From: Leptospira biflexa
GTDB taxonomy: Bacteria; Spirochaetota; UBA4802; UB4802
Direction: 5' to 3'
Length of the DNA stretch: 59,938 nucleotides
NCBI GenBank assembly: GCA_020721905.1
Contig: DYLU01000012.1
Location: 1 to 59,938, forward strand
Positions 46,678-55,193 of this stretch are shown piece after piece. Position 1 is the stretch's first letter. Every line of letters starts with the position of its first letter. The position numbers were made by a program, and so were the translations under genes. The notes under the pieces were generated by a model, which saw only the letters and a list, made by a program, of their open reading frames with translations, searched no databases and was not told the origin of the DNA.

Positions 46678-47805
46678 ATGGCAGTAGATATTCAATTAGT
46701 AGAAAATTCAAAAAGCAAAATATTCCCACATTTTATCAATATTCCTCATAAAATCTACACTAACAATGATAAATGGGTCCCATGGCTACATAATGAGATG
46801 AAACTTTTTATTGATAAAAAGCATCCGATGTTTTTCCACTCTGATGGTGATTTCTTTGTAGCAATGCGCAATAACTCCCCGGCAGGAAGGATTTTTATAT
46901 TTGAAAATACCATGTATAATAAAACCCATAACATGAAGAGTGCACATTTTTATTTTATTGATTTTTATGATGACAGGGAAGTTGCTGATTGCTTATTCAG
47001 TGCTGCCGTAGACTGGGCAAAAAAAAGACATTGTAACAGCCTGCTTGGCCCCATGGGATTTGGTGGAGTAACCGGCGGCGGTTTATTAATCGAAGGGTTT
47101 GAGCACCGTGCTTCCATGACCATGATGATGTATAACCATCCGTATTACCGTGATCACATTGAAGCATCTGGCTTTACAAAATATTTAGATAATTTTTCTT
47201 TTTACCTTCCCTCTACCGCACAACTGCCTGAAGGCTTACGGCAAACTGCTGAAGCCTTACTTGCAAAAGGTGAATTCAAAGTCTTAAAATTTAAATCAAA
47301 AAAGGAATTACAAAAAGTTGCTGATGATGTTATCTATGTATTCATGAAAACTTTAAGTGATCATGCTGGAAATTATGAGCTTACCAAACCTGAATGTGAC
47401 TACATAGTTAAAAGCTTATTACAGGTAGCCAATCCTGAACTTATCAAAATCATTACCTACAAGAGTACAATAATAGGATTTCTTTTTGGCTTTCACGATT
47501 TATCAGCTGCACTACAAAAAGCAAATGGGAAGCTTACCCCTTTATCCATTTATAGAATTATACGCGAATACAAAAAAACAAACTGGATACTGGTTAACGG
47601 GATGGGCATACTCCCAGAATTTCAGGGACTGGGGGCCAATGCGGTATTATATGCCGAACTTGAAAAAACCATACGGCAATATCCTCAGTTTAAACATTTA
47701 GAAATGGTACAGATACAGGAAACTACAAATAAAATGCTCAGTAATGTTAAAACATTAAATGGAAGGACATTCAAAACTCACCGGATGTATCAGCTACAAC
47801 TATAA
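46678..47805 (+). CDS. GNAT-like N-acetyltransferase-fold protein
   Basis: A 375-residue protein of the two-domain GNAT-like type found in many environmental bacteria. The N-terminal part has the pattern GRIFIFENTMYN then FYFIDFYDDREVADCLFSAAVDWAKKRHCNSLLGPMGF (given in part), and the C-terminal part NGMGILPEFQGLGANAVLYAELE, an acetyl-CoA loop (Q-x-x-G-x-G/A). The substrate is unknown. I start at the ATG at 46678, with GGAG eight bases upstream; the frame is open back to 46597 but that region is hydrophobic nonsense. It stands alone. Confidence 0.72.
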   Translation: MAVDIQLVENSKSKIFPHFINIPHKIYTNNDKWVPWLHNEMKLFIDKKHPMFFHSDGDFFVAMRNNSPAGRIFIFENTMYNKTHNMKSAHFYFIDFYDDREVADCLFSAAVDWAKKRHCNSLLGPMGFGGVTGGGLLIEGFEHRASMTMMMYNHPYYRDHIEASGFTKYLDNFSFYLPSTAQLPEGLRQTAEALLAKGEFKVLKFKSKKELQKVADDVIYVFMKTLSDHAGNYELTKPECDYIVKSLLQVANPELIKIITYKSTIIGFLFGFHDLSAALQKANGKLTPLSIYRIIREYKKTNWILVNGMGILPEFQGLGANAVLYAELEKTIRQYPQFKHLEMVQIQETTNKMLSNVKTLNGRTFKTHRMYQLQL

Positions 47806-47963
47806 CCTGGTACCAACATGAACTCTTCACAATACATGAATATCAATTATTAATACAAAACCCATTCCGTAATTCATCAGATTGTATTTTATTTGACAAT
47901 CCGTTATAGGTTGAAAATATTGCTCTAACAATATATATACTATATCAGTCAATGGAGATTGGC

Positions 47964-49448
47964 ATGAAAAAGTTAAAAGTATTTTGTACGATAGCTTTTG
48001 TTATTGTGGCAATAGCTATGCCACTGGTGTATGTAAGTGCTGGTTACGCTGAAGCAGGGCATCCTGCACTTACAGCAGAATCAGCTGCACCACATGGCGG
48101 GCATGACATTGGTACACAATTGCCATTATGGTCAGTACTGCCGTTTGCAGGGATTTTACTGTCAATAGCGCTTTTTCCTTTATTTGCCCCTCATTTCTGG
48201 CATCACCATTTTCCTAAAGTTTCGGCTTTCTGGTCACTTGTATTTGCAATCCCCTTTGTTATTTACTATAAAGGAGTAGCTGTACATGAAATCCTGCATA
48301 TTTACATCGTTGATTATATCCCTTTTATTATTTTATTGTGGGCACTATTTACCATTTCAGGTGGCATCCTGGTACGTGGTACATTAAAAGGAACCCCTTT
48401 AGTTAATACCATCATACTGGTTATTGGGTCTTTTCTTGCATCCTGGATTGGGACTACTGGTGCGTCAATGCTTTTGATACGACCAATACTGCGCTCAAAT
48501 GCATGGCGCAAACACAAAGTACATACCATAGTATTTTTTATATTCCTGGTAAGCAACATTGGCGGTTCATTAACACCGCTTGGCGACCCACCCCTATTTT
48601 TAGGATTTTTACATGGAGTGCCATTCTTCTGGACACTCACACATCTTTTTACTGTATGGGGTTTTGCAGTAATAATACTGTTGACACTTTATTTCATTAT
48701 CGATTCATATTTTTATAGCAAGGAAGATAAATCCAGAGAAGACTATGGCGAAAATAAAGCTATTAAAATTGAAGGCTGGCACAACTTGATCTTCCTTATC
48801 GGTGTTGTAGGTGGTGTTCTTTTTAGTGGATTGGTCAAATTAGGTGAAGTAAATATCTTTGGGATTCATCAAACAATCGAAAACTTGATCAGGGATGCTA
48901 TACTTGTTCTTATGGGGTTGCTATCACTTAAAACCACTACCCAGCAAATTCGTAAAGATAATGAATTTACATGGTCCCCCATTCAGGAAGTTGCATACCT
49001 GTTTGCGGGAATATTTATGACCATTATTCCGGCCCTTGCAATATTAAAAGCTGGTGAACATGGGGCACTGGCTTTCCTTATAAATGCTGTTAAACAGCCT
49101 GCGCATTATTTCTGGGCAACAGGTTCTCTTTCAAGTTTTCTTGACAATGCCCCAACGTATTTAACGTTTTTCAATACAGCGCTGGGAAGCTTTTATGCGG
49201 GCATGCCTGAAATTGAAGCTGTACATCAACTGATTGCAAATCAAAACGTATATTTACAGGCAATAGCAGCAGGTGCGGTATTTATGGGTGCCAATACCTA
49301 TATTGGTAATGCCCCTAATTTTATGGTAAAATCAATTTCAGAAGAAGCAGGAATACAAATGCCAAGCTTCTTTGGGTATATGTTTAAGTATTCTATTCCA
49401 ATTCTTATTCCTGTGTTCATTCTTGTTACCTATGTGTTTTTCAAATAA
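47964..49448 (+). CDS. NhaD-type Na+/H+ antiporter
   Basis: A 494-residue membrane protein of the arsenite/citrate-transporter (IT) superfamily, closest by pattern to NhaD sodium:proton antiporters. An N-terminal signal-like segment is followed by about 12 membrane spans; key blocks are SWIGTTGASMLLIRP, SNIGGSLTPLGDPPLFLGF and SSFLDNAPTYLTFFN with NAPNFMVKS near the end, in which the conserved Asp/Asn residues bind the ion. I start at the ATG at 47964 because GGAG lies six bases upstream. It ends in a strong hairpin (49456-49494). It is useful for a brackish or marine life or for pH control. Confidence 0.88.
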   Translation: MKKLKVFCTIAFVIVAIAMPLVYVSAGYAEAGHPALTAESAAPHGGHDIGTQLPLWSVLPFAGILLSIALFPLFAPHFWHHHFPKVSAFWSLVFAIPFVIYYKGVAVHEILHIYIVDYIPFIILLWALFTISGGILVRGTLKGTPLVNTIILVIGSFLASWIGTTGASMLLIRPILRSNAWRKHKVHTIVFFIFLVSNIGGSLTPLGDPPLFLGFLHGVPFFWTLTHLFTVWGFAVIILLTLYFIIDSYFYSKEDKSREDYGENKAIKIEGWHNLIFLIGVVGGVLFSGLVKLGEVNIFGIHQTIENLIRDAILVLMGLLSLKTTTQQIRKDNEFTWSPIQEVAYLFAGIFMTIIPALAILKAGEHGALAFLINAVKQPAHYFWATGSLSSFLDNAPTYLTFFNTALGSFYAGMPEIEAVHQLIANQNVYLQAIAAGAVFMGANTYIGNAPNFMVKSISEEAGIQMPSFFGYMFKYSIPILIPVFILVTYVFFK

Positions 49449-49455
49449 TATACTT

Positions 49456-49494
49456 TTGATGAAGCAGGGTAAACTATTTCCCCTGCTTCATCAA
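49456..49494. terminator. strong hairpin after the antiporter gene
   Basis: A perfect 14-bp stem TTGATGAAGCAGGG / CCCTGCTTCATCAA with an 11-base loop, 8 bp past the stop. The following bases are A/T-rich with no clear T run on the plus strand, so it may stop transcription poorly or protect the 3' end. Confidence 0.75.
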
Positions 49495-49521
49495 CAATAA
49501 TAATAAACTTGAGGTGGTATT

Positions 49522-50160
49522 GTGCCAAAAACATTTTATGAAGTAGTGCTGGAAGGCCATTATAACTTTGTATATGGTATACTTGAGTGATATAAAATAG
49601 CGTTAGGCAAAAACTTTATTTATTATTTAAGCCAACAGGTTAATGTAAAAGCAACAACACTTTCTGAGTCTCTTAAAGAATTCCTTGCCCTTAAAAGCAA
49701 GTTGCAATATAGTATTATTGATGCAAATTCCGGAAAAAAATTTAAAGCAGCTGTTAAACAGCAGTGTGATGAATCATTTATTAATAAAAAATACATTAAA
49801 TCATTTAAAAGATTGAAAGTGCTTCATTTGATTTTAACTTTGATTATTACGCTAAAAAAGTACGGTAATGAAATAAAAAGTATATTAAAATCATTACCTG
49901 AATAAAGTAAGCTAGTTGACTGCGCACCAAAGGAAAAAATTCATAAGGATGCAAAAGGAACTGAATTGTACACACCTGACCATGAATACTCATTCAATGG
50001 TAAAGGTAAATTGGTTGACAACATTGGGGCAATTATTGCATGTAACAGGAAAATTGACAGATGTATCTTCTATCAGCTTACAGTTGGAAAAGGAAAGCAT
50101 TCACTTCCAGGCTATATCAGGCTGTCAGAAAGTGAACATTATTCTATAAGTTGTGCATAA
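49522..50160 (+). pseudogene. decayed gene of unknown family (two in-frame stops)
   Basis: One frame runs for 213 codons from a GTG at 49522 (preceded by GAGGTGG) to the TAA at 50158-50160, interrupted only by TGA at 49588-49590 and TAA at 49903-49905. The parts read VPKTFYEVVLEGHYNFVYG..., then LSQQVNVKATTLSESLKEFLAL..., then KGTELYTPDHEYSFNGKGKL... and ISC at the end. The flow across the stops is that of one protein, so this is a single gene with two stop mutations. The middle piece (49702-49905) and last piece (49966-50160) could look like genes on their own. I do not know its function. Decay suggests a non-essential gene. Confidence 0.75.
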
Positions 50161-50250
50161 ATTTTCATTCAGGAATGAATAGTATACTCCGATACTAATT
50201 ATATATCATCACATAGTCTACATTTTTACTGGATTAGAAAAATAAGAACC

Positions 50251-51207
50251 ATGAAAAAAACATTAACAATTATTATAATCAGTATTGTGTGTATTGCCTC
50301 AATTATCATATATTCAAGGTACAGAATGTCATCTTTTGAACCCCAATATATAGGATTTCTTACTGTTGAAAACAGCACCATTATAAAACAATTAGATACA
50401 GTATTACAAAAAACAAATATAGCAGGTATCAGGGGTGATAAAGAATTGCCAAAATGTTTAGAGGAACAGATTAAATCCTTAAAGCAATTATCACTGATTG
50501 CAATCACTGATAATGAATACAGTGTTCTTATAGCAGCTAAAAAAGACAGAATTATTAACCAAAAACTTTTTGATGCAATTATTACCGATATTTCCCAGAA
50601 AAAACTATTGCCCAGAACAACATTTCCGCAAATCACACGGTACTACAGCAATTATAAATATTATTTTTTTATTTATAACGCTCCACAGTATACTATCATC
50701 ACAACGTATAGTTTTGTATTGCCCAAAAATCTTATTATGAAATTAGCCCTTGAAAACCTTCTCATTGTCATACTGTTTATCATCATTGGTACTGCTGTAA
50801 TTATCACACTTCAACAGGAAGCCAGCAAACCCAACACCATGAAGGTGCAAAAAACAGAAATAAAACAACAAACGCCAAATCCCGTTGAAAGTCTATGCCA
50901 GCAGTTTTCAATTGTTTCAGTAACTATCGCACAACAAAATAAAAAAGGTAACCTGAAAACCATTTACAGCTACCCTGATAAAAAACAAAACGTATATCTG
51001 CAGGCAGAAATAATTAATGAATTGCTTAATGGCGTGCATATACTTGCAGAAAAAAATACTGTATTAATCTTCCATAATGATACCACTCAGCTTTTTTTCA
51101 GACTGGTTAAGCATCAGGCTTTTAAAGGAAAAACAATACAGGATATAAAAACATTTATAGATAATAACGTTGACTTGCTTCTTAAATTTTTGAAAATAAA
51201 GAAATAA
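50251..51207 (+). CDS. two-span membrane protein, unknown
   Basis: A 318-residue protein not recognised. It has an N-terminal membrane segment (residues 4-20) and a second at about residues 165-187 (LENLLIVILFIIIGTAVII), which leaves a periplasmic domain of about 140 residues between them and a cytoplasmic C-terminal part of 130 residues. The layout resembles sensor or signalling membrane proteins, but no HAMP, kinase, GGDEF or similar domain can be seen. It is followed after 42 bp by the pseudouridine synthase gene. A GCGATAG copy (11-mer GTAACTATCGC) lies at 50920-50930. Confidence 0.6.
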   Translation: MKKTLTIIIISIVCIASIIIYSRYRMSSFEPQYIGFLTVENSTIIKQLDTVLQKTNIAGIRGDKELPKCLEEQIKSLKQLSLIAITDNEYSVLIAAKKDRIINQKLFDAIITDISQKKLLPRTTFPQITRYYSNYKYYFFIYNAPQYTIITTYSFVLPKNLIMKLALENLLIVILFIIIGTAVIITLQQEASKPNTMKVQKTEIKQQTPNPVESLCQQFSIVSVTIAQQNKKGNLKTIYSYPDKKQNVYLQAEIINELLNGVHILAEKNTVLIFHNDTTQLFFRLVKHQAFKGKTIQDIKTFIDNNVDLLLKFLKIKK

Positions 51208-51249
51208 ATGTTTTGCATTCACCTATACTTTTAAGATATCACCATTACT

Positions 51250-51984
51250 ATGAAAATCTACAGAAATATCCCTATTATTTATGAAGATAATCACATCATT
51301 GTTGCCGAAAAGCCTGCGGGCATGTTAAGCCAGAAAGATTATACTGATGCTGATTCATTGCTTGAAATTCTTAAGGAATATATCAAAGCCACGCATAAAA
51401 AGCCTGGCAATGTATTCCTTGGTCTTGTTCACAGGCTTGATAAACAGGTCACAGGAATCATGGTATATGCAAAGACATCCAAGGCTGCTTCACGCCTTTC
51501 GTCTCAATTCAGAAGCCATGATGTTATCAAGGTATACTGTGCAGCTGTACAAACTCCCACAAGCACTGATACTGCATGGCATACAATTCATGACACAATC
51601 ATTCGGGACCATGACAGGACACTGATTTCCAATGATAACCATACTGCCATGCAGGCATCACTTACATATAAAATCATTTATACCGAACCATCATATTCGC
51701 TTGTCTTGATTCAACTGTATACGGGTAAAAAGCACCAGATACGTGCCCAGATGTCCCATCTGGGCATGCCCATTGCCAATGACAATAAATATGGCGCAGC
51801 TTTGTTATTACCTGAAACTGCAATTGCCCTGCATGCGGTGTACCTGCAATTTATTCATCCTGTTACAAAAGAGCACATATCCTTTTATTCCAAACCCAGG
51901 GGCATTATAGCTTCTGTCTTCAATACCATTGATGTTGATCATGTAATTAAAAATGCATTGATCCAGGAAGGCTATTCCTTATAA
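51250..51984 (+). CDS. RluA-family pseudouridine synthase
   Basis: A 244-residue RNA pseudouridine synthase, of the RluA class, with the start PIIYEDNHIIVAEKPAGM, the catalytic block LVHRLDKQVTGIMVYAKT (Asp nucleophile in HRLDK) and GKKHQIRAQMSHLG near the C-terminus. It lacks an N-terminal S4 domain, so it is of the RluA/RluC-without-S4 or TruC kind; the exact RNA target cannot be told. It heads a series with the DUF1848 gene and pabBC on the plus strand. Confidence 0.9.
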   Translation: MKIYRNIPIIYEDNHIIVAEKPAGMLSQKDYTDADSLLEILKEYIKATHKKPGNVFLGLVHRLDKQVTGIMVYAKTSKAASRLSSQFRSHDVIKVYCAAVQTPTSTDTAWHTIHDTIIRDHDRTLISNDNHTAMQASLTYKIIYTEPSYSLVLIQLYTGKKHQIRAQMSHLGMPIANDNKYGAALLLPETAIALHAVYLQFIHPVTKEHISFYSKPRGIIASVFNTIDVDHVIKNALIQEGYSL

Positions 51985-51989
51985 TACGT

Positions 51990-52850
51990 ATGGGCGATAG
52001 TTACCATGATAATAAGTGCAAGCCGAAGAACTGACATCCCTGCATTCTATTCACAGTGGTTTATGGATTGCATACAAAAAGGTCATTGCCCTGTTACCAA
52101 TCCATTTAATCCCAACTATACAAAAGAAGTGTCCTTGCTGCCATCAGATGTTGAAGCAATAGTCTTCTGGACGCGATACCCTGCAGGACTTATGAAACAT
52201 TTAGTTCAGTTGACTGATTCAGGATACCGTTACATCTTTTTATACACCATTACAGGTTATCCACGATGGCTTGAACCTTATTCACCGGATTTGCCGCACG
52301 CAATACAGGCATTTAAAGATGTAAGCATGATGCTTGGATCACAAAAGATAGTTTGGCGCTATGATCCAATAGTGTTTTCAAAAGAATTGGATTTTGATTT
52401 TCACATAAAAAATTTTGCTTCCATAGCACAACAATTACAGGGCTACACACAAAGGGTTATTATAAGCATTATGGAACCATACAAAAAAATTATTCGCAGG
52501 CTAAAACCTTTTGCTGCAAAAGAAGTTGTATTATATCCAATGAACATTTTTAACCACGCTGCGCTTTCCAGTTTTTTTACCTGCATAACGCATATCGCTA
52601 CTAATTGTGGCATGCATATTCAAAGCTGCTGCAGTAATCTTGCTGAATATGGTATTGCAAATGGTGCATGTATTGACGGCAATCTTATCAATTCTGTTTT
52701 TGGGTTGGATTTACATTTTGACAAAGACACATATCAACGAAACAATTGCCTGTGTGCAAAAAGTATTGACATTGGCAGCTATAATACATGCAGGTTTGAG
52801 TGTTTATACTGTTACGCCAGCAGGTAATTTTAACAGTAACTATCGCCCAT
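51990..52850. repeat. 15-bp inverted repeat bracketing the DUF1848 gene
   Basis: ATGGGCGATAGTTAC at 51990-52004 and its exact reverse complement GTAACTATCGCCCAT at 52836-52850. The left arm ends 1 bp before the ATG of the DUF1848 gene (52006) and the right arm begins 9 bp after its stop (52827). Both arms are extended copies of the dispersed GCGATAG word. No target-site duplication is visible. Confidence 0.8.
52006..52827 (+). CDS. DUF1848-family protein
   Basis: A 273-residue protein with the family start IISASRRTDIPAFYSQWF, then VFWTRYP, RYDPIVF and a Cys-rich C-terminus (CLCAKSIDIG then CRFECLYCYAS), the CxxxCxxC-like end that suggests an Fe-S or zinc site. The family is uncharacterised in my knowledge, and is probably related to radical-SAM or DNA-repair enzymes. 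It lies between rluA-like and pabB on the plus strand, with short gaps that contain copies of the dispersed word, and seems a compact unit bounded by the inverted pair. Confidence 0.8.
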   Translation: MIISASRRTDIPAFYSQWFMDCIQKGHCPVTNPFNPNYTKEVSLLPSDVEAIVFWTRYPAGLMKHLVQLTDSGYRYIFLYTITGYPRWLEPYSPDLPHAIQAFKDVSMMLGSQKIVWRYDPIVFSKELDFDFHIKNFASIAQQLQGYTQRVIISIMEPYKKIIRRLKPFAAKEVVLYPMNIFNHAALSSFFTCITHIATNCGMHIQSCCSNLAEYGIANGACIDGNLINSVFGLDLHFDKDTYQRNNCLCAKSIDIGSYNTCRFECLYCYASR

Positions 52851-52878
52851 ACTATATTAAACCAAAACTTTATTAAAC

Positions 52879-53889
52879 ATGATTAACCAAAAATCACAGC
52901 TTTTCTATGACAGCTGCATTATTGATAAAAGCTCATTAAACACCATGAACTATTATGGGAAACATCACATTCCATTTCTATTTGTCATTGATTATCTGGC
53001 ACAAAGACCATTTATTTGCCCAATTAAAAACATTCCCAAAACCGTACTATTTTCTATTGGTGGACATTCCAACATTGATTCTACCAAACTACAGCATAGA
53101 TCAAAACTTAATTTTGATAAAAATCCCATTCCATATAATACATTCTTACAATCGTTTGCTACTGTTCAATCACACATCAAAGAAGGCAATTCATATTTAG
53201 TCAATCTTACCTTTCCAACATCAATAACCACTAATTATTCATTATATGATATCTTCATTCATAGTAATGCCCCATATAAACTGCTTTTCAATGATCAATT
53301 TGTTGTCTTTTCACCTGAAACGTTTGTTACAATACACAATGGATTCATCTATACATATCCAATGAAAGGAACAATAGATGCCAGTATCCCAAACGCAGAA
53401 GAACGTTTAATGAATGATAAAAAAGAATTTGCTGAACATATCACTGTAGTAGATTTACTGAGAAATGATTTAGCTAAAGTATCGTTTGATATTACTGTAG
53501 AGCAATTTAGATACGTAAGTACAGTTAAAACACATAAAATAATATTACTGCAAACAAGTTCAAAAATTAGAGGTACTTTACATAATGATTATCATGCGCA
53601 TCTTGGTGATATTTTTGCAAGCTTACTACCGGCAGGCTCGGTCACAGGTGCTCCAAAGAAAAAAACAGTTGAAATAATTAAAGAAGCTGAAATATATGAA
53701 AGAGGATTTTATACAGGTGTATTTGGATATTATGATGGATATAATTGTACAAGCGCAGTTATGATCAGATTTATTGAACACTGTAACGATACACTTGTAT
53801 ATAAAAGTGGTGGCGGCGTTACCATCTATAGCAATCCTGTTTATGAATACAATGAAATGATTGAGAAGGTGTATGTCCCTGTTGATTGA
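52879..53889 (+). CDS. pabB: aminodeoxychorismate synthase component I
   Basis: A 336-residue chorismate-utilising enzyme. The C-terminal catalytic part shows GNSYLVNLTFP, TYPMKGTIDAS, AEHITVVDLLRNDLAKV, LPAGSVTGAPKKKTVEIIKEAE and RGFYTGVFGYYDG, all typical of PabB/TrpE. It makes 4-amino-4-deoxychorismate for folate. The N-terminal region is short, as in many single-domain PabBs that use free ammonia or a separate PabA; pabA is not seen here. It overlaps pabC by 17 bp. Confidence 0.9.
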   Translation: MINQKSQLFYDSCIIDKSSLNTMNYYGKHHIPFLFVIDYLAQRPFICPIKNIPKTVLFSIGGHSNIDSTKLQHRSKLNFDKNPIPYNTFLQSFATVQSHIKEGNSYLVNLTFPTSITTNYSLYDIFIHSNAPYKLLFNDQFVVFSPETFVTIHNGFIYTYPMKGTIDASIPNAEERLMNDKKEFAEHITVVDLLRNDLAKVSFDITVEQFRYVSTVKTHKIILLQTSSKIRGTLHNDYHAHLGDIFASLLPAGSVTGAPKKKTVEIIKEAEIYERGFYTGVFGYYDGYNCTSAVMIRFIEHCNDTLVYKSGGGVTIYSNPVYEYNEMIEKVYVPVD

Positions 53890-54469
53890 ATCTCTATGCT
53901 GTGTTGATGGTGAAATTAAGAATGTGCACTATCACAATATGCGTATGAATAAAAGCCGCTATGATTTGTTTGGCTGCAAGGATACCATCAACATAATGGA
54001 TTATATAAGCATCCGTGAACCTGTCAATAAAGGGATATGGAAAATAAGAATACGGTATGATATAACAATAGGACCTATTGAATTTGAACTTTATACAAAA
54101 AAATCCATACAATCATTAAAGGTTGTGTATGATGATACCATAGATTATTCATTTAAATATGCTAATAGATCACACATAGCAAAACTTTTTGAGGAACGTG
54201 GTACAGCAGATGATATACTGATTATTAAAAATGGTTTTGTCACCGATAGCTCATCAGCAAATGTTGTTTTTTATAATAGATCTCAATGGATTACTCCCTC
54301 CACTCCACTTTTACCAGGAACTAAACGCGCAAAATTGATTGATGAAGGCAAAATCATAGAAAAGAATATAGAAGTTAACGATATCAGCTCTTTTTCAAAT
54401 ATCAGCCTGATAAATGCTTTTTTAGATATTGGCGATATTATTATACCAGTAACATCTATTATTTGGTAA
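53873..54469 (+). CDS. pabC: aminodeoxychorismate lyase-like class IV aminotransferase
   Basis: A 198-residue PLP fold-type IV protein beside pabB. The lyase removes pyruvate from aminodeoxychorismate to give p-aminobenzoate. The motif FVTDSSSANVVF carries the phosphate-binding region; the catalytic Lys is expected near LKVVYDDTIDYSFKYANRS. It is short for the family (about 270 in E. coli), lacking much of the N-terminal region, but the pabB pairing supports the call. I use the ATG at 53873 with AGAAGG just upstream; a TTG at 53861 is the other choice. Confidence 0.78.
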   Translation: MSLLIESLCCVDGEIKNVHYHNMRMNKSRYDLFGCKDTINIMDYISIREPVNKGIWKIRIRYDITIGPIEFELYTKKSIQSLKVVYDDTIDYSFKYANRSHIAKLFEERGTADDILIIKNGFVTDSSSANVVFYNRSQWITPSTPLLPGTKRAKLIDEGKIIEKNIEVNDISSFSNISLINAFLDIGDIIIPVTSIIW

Positions 54470-54561
54470 AATTTTACCACTGATGTATCACGTATTCTTC
54501 CACCACAATGGAACTTGCTTTAAAATCGTATCAGGTTACCCATACCGGGTATAATACTACA

Positions 54562-55092
54562 CTACTTTTCAAAACGAAAAGATCTTACTATCTTTAAAAA
54601 CGTTTCTTCATAACGATCAAATGAATGAGGCAGTGCAGTACAGGTGATTACATACACTTTATTTTTATAGAGGCAATAATACTGCAACACTTTCAATTTC
54701 AGTCCACTCATAGTATATGTAAATCCTAAAATCATAGCAGGCTTGCGTGCCAACCAGGTATTGTTTTTATACAGCAGCCTGTAATCTTTTGAATAACTTT
54801 TTAAATTCTTTTGTGAAAGCTCAAAATATTTCTTTAGAGTACTATCACCTGAAACTTCCTCAATTGTAATGGCAACATTTTCCCTGAATTCATCACGGAT
54901 ACCTTCTTCAGGACTCAATGCAACAACCGCTGTACCCATTTCCTTCTGCTGTATTTCCCAGTATTTTGGGAATACAATGGAAAAGTTATATTCATCATTG
55001 TAAAACCTGCCCTTTTCCTTTCGTGAACAACCGGTTAGCATCATTATACTCAATACAATGATTGATATACTTAGTAAGTATTTTCCTTTCAT
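54562..55092 (-). CDS. PsbP/DcrB-like lipoprotein
   Basis: A 176-residue lipoprotein with a signal sequence ending LTGCSR (Cys22) and a compact alpha/beta domain with YNFSIVFPKYWEIQQKEMGTAVVALSP, the pattern of PsbP/DcrB-like (Mog1 fold) proteins. It should be held on a membrane facing the periplasm. The function is not known in this context. It stands between the convergent pabC and the co-directional symporter gene, about 100 bp from the latter. Confidence 0.7.
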   Translation of the reverse strand: MKGKYLLSISIIVLSIMMLTGCSRKEKGRFYNDEYNFSIVFPKYWEIQQKEMGTAVVALSPEEGIRDEFRENVAITIEEVSGDSTLKKYFELSQKNLKSYSKDYRLLYKNNTWLARKPAMILGFTYTMSGLKLKVLQYYCLYKNKVYVITCTALPHSFDRYEETFLKIVRSFRFEK

Positions 55093-55193
55093 ATTTTTTG
55101 CTCCAGATTACATAGAACACATCTGTATAATAATATATCCTGCGCTCATTATGGTAGCGTATTACATATTCATTTATGTCATACTATATTTTT

